Positions 1 to 5,766 of a DNA stretch of 24,053 nucleotides are shown here, piece after piece. The stretch is from a virus. The DNA is taken from IMG/VR virus record IMGVR_UViG_3300032605_001130, positions 1 through 24,053 of that record. One strand, given 5' to 3'. The notes beneath the pieces were generated by a model, which saw nothing but the letters and a program-made list of their open reading frames with translations, ran no database searches and was not told where the DNA came from. Positions within the stretch are counted from its first letter, which is position 1. Each line of letters begins with the position of its first letter. The translations under genes were made by a program, and so were the position numbers.

Positions 1-346
1 ATATAGTATTACCTTGGAAGTTAAAGGTGCCGCTGGTACTAGATCCACCCGCAAACATAGCTGTGGCTAGGTTTTGACTTACCTGTGCTAGAACACGTGA
101 TTCTAAGTTAGTTAAGAATTGATTAAGCGGAGTATTGCTGGCCGCAGTGGCCGCCGCTTGTTGTGCGGCCTGTAGAGCCTGTTGTATTGCCTGCGCACGT
201 GTGTATTCTTCGTTCTGTATAGTTAGAACGTATGTGCCATATCCATTGCCGTTGAAACTCGGACTTTTGAATTGAAAGTCGGGCAATGGTGCGGCCTGTG
301 CGGGTATTGCCACAAGCAGTGTGAATATTATTATTGTTTTTTTCAC
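1..346 (-). CDS. csgF: CsgF-like curli assembly protein, secreted (C-terminus off window)
   Basis: The reading frame is open from a GTG at 346 to the window edge (115 codons), with a good AGGAG eight bases upstream of the start. The N-terminus is a textbook Sec signal peptide (Lys-Lys, a hydrophobic core, then AQA before the mature APLPDF). The mature part starts with a PDFQFKSPSFNGNGYGTY stretch, which matches the start of CsgF (FQFRNPNFGGN in the E. coli protein). It continues with an Ala/Gln-rich helix and a TPLNQFLTNLESRVLAQV-type segment, like the CsgF middle helix. In bacteria CsgF caps the CsgG outer-membrane pore and anchors curli. CsgG/CsgF homologues are known in some marine phages, where roles in lysis or host-surface change have been proposed. 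The end of the protein and any csgG neighbour lie off the window, so the role here is open. Confidence 0.7.
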   Translation of the reverse strand, partial: MKKTIIIFTLLVAIPAQAAPLPDFQFKSPSFNGNGYGTYVLTIQNEEYTRAQAIQQALQAAQQAAATAASNTPLNQFLTNLESRVLAQVSQNLATAMFAGGSSTSGTFNFQGNTI

Positions 347-414
347 TGGCTAGGCTCCTAGTAATATTATTTACTAAGTTGCCTGTGAAAATTAACTGAG
401 TAGTTTGCTCTGAA

Positions 415-738
415 TTAAACTTCTTGTGGATCTACTTCATTTATTCTACGTAATATTTCTTCATAGAACGTGTCTACTTCCCCACCAAATTTACCCATTA
501 AATGATCGATGCATTGACGACAATAGTTATATTGTTGAGTTTGATATCCTTTAATAAACTCAGCGTGTAAAGTAGTCCATTGATCCAACTGCGGTAAATC
601 ACCGATAGATATCTTATCGCCCGGGATTAAACAAAAGACTTCAATAGTAGTACCATCTTTTTCGATTGTTTCTAAATCCAATACTGTATATCGATCTTTT
701 AATTTTTCTGCGTTGTCACGCCCAAATATAATTTGCAT
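415..738 (-). CDS. Conserved phage protein of unknown function (107 aa)
   Basis: The protein is soluble and acidic. Its C-terminal half holds a pattern I recall from small proteins of marine T4-like phages: a Trp, then GY, a YNYCRQCIDHLMGKFGG segment, and EVDTFYEEILRRI. There is a CxxC pair in this segment (CRQC) but no second pair, so a zinc site is not evident. The ATG at 738 follows AAGGA by six bases and lies just after the stop of the mazG-like gene, so it is co-transcribed with it. No enzymatic motif was recognised and function is unknown. Confidence 0.75.
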   Translation of the reverse strand: MQIIFGRDNAEKLKDRYTVLDLETIEKDGTTIEVFCLIPGDKISIGDLPQLDQWTTLHAEFIKGYQTQQYNYCRQCIDHLMGKFGGEVDTFYEEILRRINEVDPQEV

Positions 739-740
739 AA

Positions 741-1013
741 CTATTCCTTAAATAACTCTGACCATATCTTTAATTTTTCAATTTTGTTTTCTTTAGCAAT
801 GTCTAAGCCATTTCGATCTAGCACACCTTGTTTGATTAATATATCTACTAAAGCCAACATATCGCCAACTTCCATTTCTAGATTAGTGCGTTGCGATACA
901 CCCGATTTATGTTGATTATCAATCCCAAAGCGATAACATTTACTTACTGCTTGAATAACTTCGGCACATTCTTCTTGAAGAATAATCAGTGCTTCTCTGT
1001 TCTTTTCATTCAT
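741..1013 (-). CDS. mazG: MazG-like all-alpha NTP pyrophosphohydrolase
   Basis: This 90 aa protein has the metal-binding pattern of the all-alpha NTP-PPase superfamily: EECAE at residues 14-18 and EVGD at 48-51, with a helical segment between. The length fits a single-domain MazG-like protein rather than full-length bacterial MazG (about 260 aa). Family members hydrolyse (d)NTPs to (d)NMP and pyrophosphate. In phages they are thought to adjust nucleotide or ppGpp pools, though the substrate is unsettled. The ATG overlaps the stop codon of the upstream exonuclease gene (ATGA-type overlap), indicating translational coupling. The neighbours fit a nucleotide-recycling group: exonuclease here and ribonucleotide reductase at 18793-22852. 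Confidence 0.8.
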   Translation of the reverse strand: MNEKNREALIILQEECAEVIQAVSKCYRFGIDNQHKSGVSQRTNLEMEVGDMLALVDILIKQGVLDRNGLDIAKENKIEKLKIWSELFKE

Positions 1014-1543
1014 CGTTTTGATGTAATTCCGGCTTGTTTAAACACATACTGCACAGCCTGTGCTTGACTTACAGCATCCTCTAGGGCATTGTGTAGGCCT
1101 GCTTTGTTCTTTTCACGTGGGTCACCTAGGCTACTTAACAAGGTACGACTATCACGGATCTGCCAGAACTGCCAAGGGCATGGTAAACCCATCTGTCTGT
1201 ATAGGTTTTCTAAGATAACAATGTCAAAAACAGGACCCTGTGCCCAAATGTTATCTACTCCTACAATAAATCTATTTAATTCTTGTGAAAACTGTTCTAA
1301 CGTGATACGATCGCCTTCGCCAAGTGCTTCTTCGCGAACATCTTCTGCTTGATTGCCCCACCAAGCAATAGTATTGTCATCAACATGACGCCCTAGAGCA
1401 ATTTGACTGTCGATATCGATACGGAAATAGATGCCATCTACAATATCATTTTGGTTATAAGGACTAAACTTGCAAGCACCAAATGTGCAGATAGTAGCAT
1501 CTGGACGGGTTGATAAAGTTTCTAAATCTAACATTACATCCAT
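1010..1543 (-). CDS. DEDDh-family 3'-5' exonuclease (Rv2179c/DexA-like)
   Basis: All five DEDDh catalytic residues are visible: DLE near the N-terminus (D6, E8), D107 in GPVFDIVILENL, and H151 with D156 in HNALEDA. The opening MDVMLDLETLSTRPDATI is typical of the phage/Rv2179c-like group of RNase-T-fold exonucleases. The Trp-rich loop near residue 61 (AWWGNQ) is also usual there. Such enzymes degrade single-stranded DNA or RNA from the 3' end; T4 DexA is a functional relative. The 177 aa length is that of a stand-alone exonuclease domain. It lies between a small membrane protein (two-base gap) and the mazG-like gene (four-base overlap), consistent with a nucleic-acid and nucleotide turnover operon. 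Confidence 0.82.
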   Translation of the reverse strand: MDVMLDLETLSTRPDATICTFGACKFSPYNQNDIVDGIYFRIDIDSQIALGRHVDDNTIAWWGNQAEDVREEALGEGDRITLEQFSQELNRFIVGVDNIWAQGPVFDIVILENLYRQMGLPCPWQFWQIRDSRTLLSSLGDPREKNKAGLHNALEDAVSQAQAVQYVFKQAGITSKR

Positions 1544-1545
1544 AT

Positions 1546-1764
1546 TTAATTACCTTTAGGTTTGAGCCATGATGGGAGGGAGTGTTTTTCCATTTTCTTA
1601 CGACATTCTTCTTTGACTTTTAGCGGAACATCTGGACTAATCTCGGCCATGCGGCAGTCATAGAACACTGCTACTTCTGTCTTGGGAGGAAAAAATGTCA
1701 TTGCTATTGATATAATAACCACTATCAGTAAGATAGCAAATTTTGTATCATCACTTAGTTTCAC
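1546..1764 (-). CDS. Small single-span membrane protein, unknown
   Basis: The protein has 72 aa from a GTG start. The frame upstream of 1764 contains no ATG and soon meets a stop, so GTG is the best start; an AAAGG lies about ten bases upstream. Residues 9-25 (FAILLIVVIISIAMTFF) form one transmembrane helix. They are followed by a short domain of mixed charge with two Cys residues (in YDC and EEC) that could form a disulphide if periplasmic. The 5' end overlaps the 35 aa Cys-rich ORF in another frame. Small one-span proteins with Cys-bearing tails next to such ORFs could be spanin-like or envelope-targeting, but there is no lipobox and I do not assign a role. Confidence 0.65.
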   Translation of the reverse strand: MKLSDDTKFAILLIVVIISIAMTFFPPKTEVAVFYDCRMAEISPDVPLKVKEECRKKMEKHSLPSWLKPKGN

Positions 1765-1858
1765 AGTCGCAGGCCTTTCTACCTTGGTTACAACTACCTG
1801 TGCAACCTCTGCCGCAGGTAAAGAATTTAGCTAGACTACTTAGTAATTTTCGTAACAT
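1751..1858 (-). CDS. Very small Cys-rich protein (35 aa), overlapping both neighbours
   Basis: An ATG at 1858 opens a 35-codon frame ending in TGA at 1751-1753. It begins inside the 3' end of the cytidylyltransferase gene and ends past the GTG of the next gene, so it bridges a gap that would otherwise be about 70 bases. The product is a basic N-terminal helix (MLRKLLSSLAKFF) followed by CGRGCTGSCNQGRKACDCET, with five Cys. The CxGxCNQGRxCxC pattern resembles short Cys-rich ORFs I have seen in many tailed phages, which supports it being real. No clear Shine-Dalgarno is present; translation may depend on reinitiation after the upstream gene. It could bind a metal, but no function is known. Confidence 0.55.
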   Translation of the reverse strand: MLRKLLSSLAKFFTCGRGCTGSCNQGRKACDCETK

Positions 1859-2336
1859 TATTATCTGACTTTAATAGTTTGAGTGTTTCAGCATGTGCTA
1901 CACGTTTACGTAAACTTGAACTGCTGAATGAATGATCACGTTTATTATAAATTAACTCAATGCCGCGATATAGGCATTCTTCCTTACCAGTAAAATCAGT
2001 ATGTTGATATTCTTCACCTAATACACGTACATCTAGTGGAAGGATTAACAGTAGGTCAATTAGGTCTTGTTCTGTTTGGTAGATAACTACTTCATCTACA
2101 TAACGACAAGCAGCCAACTGGATCTGACGTTCTACAATACTTTGAACAGGCTTGTTCTTAGTATCAGGACGGTCAATGGTCGGATCTGTTTGTAAACCAG
2201 CAATCAAGTAATCACAGTGATTTTTGGCTTCACTTAACATGGCTATATGGCCAGCATGTAGCATGTCGAATGTACTAAAGGTAATACCGATCTTCTTACC
2301 TTCAGCTTTAAGTTCTTTAATCTTGTTAAAAATCAT
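1836..2336 (-). CDS. Cytidylyltransferase-like nucleotidyltransferase (TagD/RfaE family)
   Basis: The family signature is complete. GITFSTFDMLHAGH ends in the HxGH nucleotide-binding motif at residues 27-30. An ERQIQL segment follows near residue 70, and a SSSSLRKR segment near residue 140 corresponds to the ISTT-type C-terminal motif. Relatives such as glycerol-3-phosphate cytidylyltransferase transfer CMP or AMP to a phosphorylated small molecule. At 166 aa it is a stand-alone domain. The substrate cannot be read from the sequence; activation of a sugar- or polyol-phosphate for lipid, capsule or NAD-type precursors are all possible. Its ATG overlaps the clpS stop (TAATG), so the two are coupled. 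The last 11 codons run past the predicted fold and host the start of the 35 aa ORF. Confidence 0.8.
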   Translation of the reverse strand: MIFNKIKELKAEGKKIGITFSTFDMLHAGHIAMLSEAKNHCDYLIAGLQTDPTIDRPDTKNKPVQSIVERQIQLAACRYVDEVVIYQTEQDLIDLLLILPLDVRVLGEEYQHTDFTGKEECLYRGIELIYNKRDHSFSSSSLRKRVAHAETLKLLKSDNNVTKITK

Positions 2337-2641
2337 TATGCATCTGGTTCCAATTTAATAACTAATGGATATCCATTATTACGAGCAAGTTGTGTAACTT
2401 CTACACCTTTTTGTTCTGCCATTTCGTATGGTAACGTTGCAGCAATACCACTACCATTTACATGAATACTCTGTGTAATTTCAGCAGCAGTATCATGGCT
2501 GTGATTAAACACAGTAATTAAACTTTCGATTACAAATTCCATAGTAGTAACATCATCATTGATGTAGATAACCCGATACATTGGAGGTTCATGAAGTTCA
2601 AGATTTGGCGTTGGTCTGACTCTAGTAACTGCTTTTCCCAT
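2336..2641 (-). CDS. clpS: ClpS, adaptor of the Clp protease (N-degron recognition)
   Basis: The 101 aa protein matches ClpS along its whole core. YRVIYINDDVTTMEFVIESL at residues 22-41 holds the NDD triad (28-30) and the TxM hydrophobic-pocket segment. H60 in the SIHVNGSG segment corresponds to the ligand-binding His of E. coli ClpS. The protein ends with PLVIKLEPDA, as in the family. The binding pocket for destabilising N-terminal residues is therefore intact. The phage protein would dock on host ClpA and redirect ClpAP, either favouring or competing with host N-degron turnover. It stands first in a possible sub-operon with its own promoter (2696-2724) and 5' hairpin (2668-2687), downstream of dnaK and hsp20. 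Confidence 0.93.
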   Translation of the reverse strand: MGKAVTRVRPTPNLELHEPPMYRVIYINDDVTTMEFVIESLITVFNHSHDTAAEITQSIHVNGSGIAATLPYEMAEQKGVEVTQLARNNGYPLVIKLEPDA

Positions 2642-2667
2642 AATTTCTTTCTCTTTTAGTTAATGAT

Positions 2668-2687
2668 GGGTGGAGTTTCCTCCACCC
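2668..2687 (-). promoter_or_regulatory. Strong GAAA-loop hairpin at the predicted 5' end of the clpS mRNA
   Basis: Read on the minus strand this is GGGTGGAG, a GAAA tetraloop, then CTCCACCC: eight perfect pairs, six of them G-C, closed by a stable GNRA loop. No T-run follows on either strand, so it is not a standard intrinsic terminator. It begins one or two bases after the start predicted from the TATAAT at 2701..2696, so it would cap the transcript's 5' end and may protect it from RNase E-type decay. It could also slow polymerase or mark a processing site between hsp20 and clpS. Confidence 0.7.
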
Positions 2688-2695
2688 TTAAGACT

Positions 2696-2724
2696 ATTAT
2701 ACTACTTTTCGAAGGTAATTGCAA
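2696..2724 (-). promoter_or_regulatory. Candidate sigma70 promoter for clpS and downstream genes
   Basis: On the minus strand, TTGCAA (2724..2719) is followed after exactly 17 bases by a perfect TATAAT (2701..2696). It overlaps the end of hsp20 and lies 55 bases before the clpS ATG. The -35 box matches the consensus at four of six positions. The 17-base spacing equals that of the stronger promoters in this window. It would add clpS transcription on top of any read-through from dnaK-hsp20. Confidence 0.45.
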
Positions 2725-3145
2725 TAGATTTTTTAGTAGATTGTGGAATGAATATTTCTACATTTACTTTTAAAATACCATTGCGAACTGTTGCATTTTT
2801 AACTTCTGCATCATCTGGCAGAGCAAATGTACGTACAAAATTACGTGCTGCAATGCCATGATGTAGATAGTTACCTGTGTTTTCTATGGTGTTAGATTTA
2901 GTTTCGCCTCTAATAATCAACTCACCATCTACCAGTTCAACCTCAAGTTCGTCCTCTTCAAACCCAGCTACAGCTACTTCAATAGAGTATTCTGTTTCAG
3001 CAATACGAAGAATGTTGTAAGGTGGATAGTTAGTGTTGTTTAACTTTTCTTGTGTACGAGCAAGCTCTGCAAACATACGATCAAACCCAACAGCAAAACG
3101 TGGTAAATTACTAATGTCAAAAGATGTTATATAATGTTCTTTCAT
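2702..3145 (-). CDS. hsp20: Hsp20 small heat-shock protein (IbpA-like)
   Basis: This 147 aa protein has an N-terminal arm with a GFDRMF motif typical of class A bacterial Hsp20. The alpha-crystallin domain covers roughly residues 43-137: YPPYNI opening, VAGFEEDELEVEL, YLHHGIAARNFVRTFALPDD and NGILKVNVEI. A C-terminal IPQSTKKSIAI tail follows. Hsp20s hold unfolding proteins in a refoldable state and hand them to Hsp70. Its ATG overlaps the dnaK stop codon (TAATG), and the strong AAGGAG Shine-Dalgarno lies inside the last dnaK codons, so the holdase and DnaK are made together. Hsp20 genes are common in T4-like marine phages; having them coupled to dnaK is less usual. Confidence 0.93.
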   Translation of the reverse strand: MKEHYITSFDISNLPRFAVGFDRMFAELARTQEKLNNTNYPPYNILRIAETEYSIEVAVAGFEEDELEVELVDGELIIRGETKSNTIENTGNYLHHGIAARNFVRTFALPDDAEVKNATVRNGILKVNVEIFIPQSTKKSIAITFEK

Positions 3146-5055
3146 TATTTTTTCTCCTTTTTAACTTCTGTAAACTCTGCATCTACTACATTGTCGGCTG
3201 ATTCTGTAGTTGTTTGTTCGCCTGGTTCAACAGTTGGTTGTGCTTTTGCTTGTTGATCTGCGTATAATGGTTCAACTAATTTACTTACTGCCACCATTGC
3301 GTCACGAATAGCATCTACATCATCACCTTTGATTGCTTCTTCAATTTTTGCCAGAGCCGCATCAATATTAGCTTTTTGTTCTTCAGTAACTTGATCAGCT
3401 TTATCTTCAAGTGTTTTTTTAATGTCATGTACTTGTGCATCTGCTGTATTACGTGTTTGAACAAGCTCAACTGTTTTCTTATCAGCTTCTGCATTAGCTT
3501 CAGCATCTTGAACCATACGTTCAATTTCTTCTTCAGTTAGTCCTGAGTTAGCTTTGATAGTGATGTTCTTTTCTTTGCCGGTATTTTTATCTTTAGCACT
3601 TACTTTTAAAATACCATTAGCATCAATGTCTAAAGTAATTTCAATTTGTGGAGTACCACGACGTGCTGGCTCAATACCTTCTAGGTTAAATTCGCCTAGT
3701 TTTTTATTGTGTTGCACCATTTCGCGCTCACCTTGGTATACCGCTACAGTTACAGCTGGTTGGTTGTCTTCGGCAGTAGAGAATACTTGGCTTGCTTTAG
3801 TAGGAATAGTTGTATTCTTTTTAATCAACTTGCTCATTACTCCGCCCATTGTTTCAATACCTAATGATAATGGAGTAACATCTAGTAATAGAACATCTGT
3901 TTTATCACCGCTTAACACAGCACCTTGGATAGCCGCACCAACTGCAACTGCTTCGTCTGGGTTAACGTCTTTACGTGGAGCACGACCAAATAGTCGCTCA
4001 ACTTCTTCTTGTACCTTAGGCATGCGTGTTTGGCCACCAACTAAGATAACATCATCAATGTCTTTAGCAGTTAATTTAGCATCTTTTAATGCCACTTTAC
4101 ATGGCTCGATACTACGTTTAATTAGTTCTTCAACTAGGCCTTCAAATTTAGCACGTGTAATAGTTACGTTTAGGTGTTTAGGACCAGTAGCATCAGCAGT
4201 GATATATGGTAGATTTACTGTTGTGCTTGTTGAACTTGATAGTTCAATCTTAGCTTTTTCAGCTGATTCTTTTAGGCGTTGCAGAGCCAATTGGTCTTTG
4301 CTTAGGTCAACTCCTGATTCTTTCATAAACTCATCAATGATGTAATCCATGATACGTTGGTCAAAGTCTTCACCGCCCAGGAATGTATCACCATTAGTTG
4401 ATAATACTTCAAATTGTGTTTCACCGTCAATATTTGAGATTTCAATAATACTTACGTCAAATGTACCACCACCTAGGTCATAAACAGCAATCTTGCGATC
4501 ACCCTTTTCAGCTTTGTCCATACCAAATGCTAGAGCGGCCGCTGTTGGTTCGTTAATGATACGTAGAACTTCTAGTCCGGCAATTGTACCGGCATCTTTA
4601 GTAGCCTGACGTTGGCTGTCGTTGAAGTAAGCCGGTACTGTGATAACTGCCTGTGTTACTTCCTCACCTAAATAATCTTCCGCAGTCTTTTTCATTTTGC
4701 GTAGGACTTCTGCTGAGATCTGTGGAGGCGCTAATTTATCACCATTAACTTCTACCCAAGCATCGCCGTTGGTATTTTTAATAATTTTATAAGGCATCAA
4801 ATCGATGTCTTTTTGTACAGCTTGTTCTTCGAATTTACGTCCGATTAAACGTTTAGCTGCATAGATTGTATTTTTTGGATTTGTAACTGCTTGACGTTTG
4901 GCTGGTGCACCAACTGCGATTTCATCGCCGTAGGCAACAATACTAGGGGTAGTACGAGCACCTTCGTTATTTTCAATTACACGTGGTTTGTTGTTTTCAA
5001 GAATGGCCACACAAGAATTAGTGGTGCCAAGGTCAATACCAATGATCTTAGACAT
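3145..5055 (-). CDS. dnaK: DnaK (Hsp70) molecular chaperone, complete
   Basis: At 636 aa this is a full-length DnaK (E. coli 638 aa). The nucleotide-binding domain shows [11 protein letters not shown] (5-15), [12 protein letters not shown] near 167-178, [10 protein letters not shown] (193-202, including the catalytic Thr) and VGGQTRMP near 339-346. The conserved linker [10 protein letters not shown] is at 388-397, followed by the beta substrate-binding domain and a helical lid. The tail ([12 protein letters not shown]) resembles proteobacterial DnaK. The [16 protein letters not shown] and [18 protein letters not shown]-type regions look beta/gamma-proteobacterial, so host origin is likely. 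No frameshift or lost catalytic residue is seen. An AAAGGAG precedes the ATG. Host DnaJ and GrpE must serve it unless they lie elsewhere in the genome. It probably supports virion protein folding and host proteostasis. Confidence 0.97.
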   Translation of the reverse strand: MSKIIGIDLGTTNSCVAILENNKPRVIENNEGARTTPSIVAYGDEIAVGAPAKRQAVTNPKNTIYAAKRLIGRKFEEQAVQKDIDLMPYKIIKNTNGDAWVEVNGDKLAPPQISAEVLRKMKKTAEDYLGEEVTQAVITVPAYFNDSQRQATKDAGTIAGLEVLRIINEPTAAALAFGMDKAEKGDRKIAVYDLGGGTFDVSIIEISNIDGETQFEVLSTNGDTFLGGEDFDQRIMDYIIDEFMKESGVDLSKDQLALQRLKESAEKAKIELSSSTSTTVNLPYITADATGPKHLNVTITRAKFEGLVEELIKRSIEPCKVALKDAKLTAKDIDDVILVGGQTRMPKVQEEVERLFGRAPRKDVNPDEAVAVGAAIQGAVLSGDKTDVLLLDVTPLSLGIETMGGVMSKLIKKNTTIPTKASQVFSTAEDNQPAVTVAVYQGEREMVQHNKKLGEFNLEGIEPARRGTPQIEITLDIDANGILKVSAKDKNTGKEKNITIKANSGLTEEEIERMVQDAEANAEADKKTVELVQTRNTADAQVHDIKKTLEDKADQVTEEQKANIDAALAKIEEAIKGDDVDAIRDAMVAVSKLVEPLYADQQAKAQPTVEPGEQTTTESADNVVDAEFTEVKKEKK

Positions 5056-5088
5056 ATAGTTTCTCCTTTAATTAAGCAAGATCTAAAA

Positions 5089-5121
5089 ATATGTAGAACC
5101 CTAATTAGGCATCCTACATAT
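5089..5121 (-). promoter_or_regulatory. Hairpin plus T-run in the dnaK leader (possible attenuator)
   Basis: On the minus strand ATATGTAG (5121..5114) pairs perfectly with CTACATAT (5096..5089). The intervening 17 bases contain the self-complementary CCTAATTAGG (5109..5100). A TTTTT run follows the second arm at once. The structure begins at about the predicted transcription start of the dnaK promoter and ends about 33 bases before the ATG. It looks like a weak, A-T-rich terminator or 5' stem. The Shine-Dalgarno is not within it, so it is not a simple RNA thermometer. Confidence 0.5.
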
Positions 5122-5124
5122 ATA

Positions 5125-5153
5125 TTTATACAACAAGTTTATCTAGTTGTCAA
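5125..5153 (-). promoter_or_regulatory. Strong sigma70-type promoter of dnaK; its -10 is also a TATAAATA box
   Basis: TTGACA (5153..5148), a 17-base spacer, then TATAAA (5130..5125) on the minus strand, 70 bases before the dnaK ATG. Extended by two bases the -10 reads TATAAATA (5130..5123), the T4 late promoter box, so the same site could serve both early host sigma70 and a late phage sigma factor. No sigma32 heat-shock consensus was seen. Confidence 0.8.
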
Positions 5154-5164
5154 ATAATTGACAA
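5147..5164. repeat. Inverted repeat covering the dnaK promoter -35 box
   Basis: TTGTCAA, four bases, TTGACAA: a perfect seven-base inverted repeat that contains the -35 hexamer and lies between bS21 and dnaK. It could be a repressor operator or the 3' stem of the bS21 message. No T-run follows, so termination is unlikely. Confidence 0.45.
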
Positions 5165-5171
5165 TCAAAAA

Positions 5172-5405
5172 TTAATAAAGTTTATCTGGAAGTTGTTGGC
5201 TTTGTAGTTTACGTTTCCAACGTTGTTTAGCCTGTGCGGCTTTTTTCTTACGTACGATAGTCGGTTTAACGTATTCGCCACGGTCACGTACTTCTTGTAG
5301 TAGGCCGCTGTCTTGAATCTTTTTCTTAAATTTGCGTAGTGCCTGTTCTACGTTATCGTTTTTAACGTAGACTGTACTACCTGTTAATGAGTTTTGAAAT
5401 GCCAT
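5172..5405 (-). CDS. rpsU: Phage-encoded ribosomal protein bS21
   Basis: This 77 aa basic protein has the bS21 signature: TVYVKNDNVEQALRKFKKKI, then LLQEVRDRGEYVKPTIVRKK and a Lys/Arg-rich C-terminal helix. E. coli bS21 has 71 aa. bS21 sits beside the anti-Shine-Dalgarno region on the small subunit and helps initiation. Phage copies are thought to replace the host protein and favour phage messages. A clean AAGGA precedes the ATG, and a TATAAATA box lies 28 bases upstream, so it appears to have its own late-type promoter. Several phage starts in this window depend on GAGGTG-type Shine-Dalgarno pairing, or have none at all, so altered initiation would matter here. Confidence 0.93.
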   Translation of the reverse strand: MAFQNSLTGSTVYVKNDNVEQALRKFKKKIQDSGLLQEVRDRGEYVKPTIVRKKKAAQAKQRWKRKLQSQQLPDKLY

Positions 5406-5433
5406 ATTTTTCCTTGAAATTATATGTGTAGTT

Positions 5434-5441
5434 TATTTATA
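5434..5441 (-). promoter_or_regulatory. T4-type late promoter box for bS21
   Basis: A perfect TATAAATA on the minus strand, 28 bases before the bS21 ATG and overlapping the stop codon of the upstream 109 aa gene. The spacing leaves room for a short leader with the AAGGA ribosome site. Confidence 0.65.
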
Positions 5442-5766
5442 GTTGATTGCTATTATCGTCAAACTTTTGAAAATATTCTAATACATTTAAACTAAATTTG
5501 CTTTGATTACCAATGCCCGAAATAGTTACTTGACTAGATTCATTGATTAATACATGATCTGCTAGATTAGTCACTGCCCCTAACCATTGTAGATCGTCAT
5601 AATCGCCTTTGTACAAGTAAATATCATAATTTTTATTACTTGCATTACAGAAGTAATTAATTTTTTCTATGTCTTCTGGTGTAGCATCCACTAATACCAC
5701 TGTGTGATTGCTGTCTGGATATACTGTATCAGGGGGAGTTATAAATCTGCTATTGGTTTGTGTCAT
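5437..5766 (-). CDS. Unknown phage protein (109 aa)
   Basis: The protein is soluble and acidic. A central alpha/beta-like stretch (HTVVLVDATPEDIEKINYF, then NYDIYLYKGDYDDLQWLG and ADHVLIN) looks like a small Rossmann-like or receiver-like fold, but no catalytic motif is visible. The ATG lies 17 bases inside the 3' end of the membrane coiled-coil gene in another frame, so the two are translated from one message. Its stop overlaps the bS21 late promoter box. I do not recognise the family. Confidence 0.7.
   Translation of the reverse strand: MTQTNSRFITPPDTVYPDSNHTVVLVDATPEDIEKINYFCNASNKNYDIYLYKGDYDDLQWLGAVTNLADHVLINESSQVTISGIGNQSKFSLNVLEYFQKFDDNSNQL

Noticed and set aside
2668-2687. Hairpin before clpS as an intrinsic terminator
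   Set aside because: There is no T-run after the stem on either strand; a 5' stabilising structure fits the promoter position better.
3554-4345. Long plus-strand frame (263 codons) opposite dnaK
   Set aside because: It is the antisense shadow of a strongly conserved coding gene; its product has no recognisable pattern and no ribosome site.
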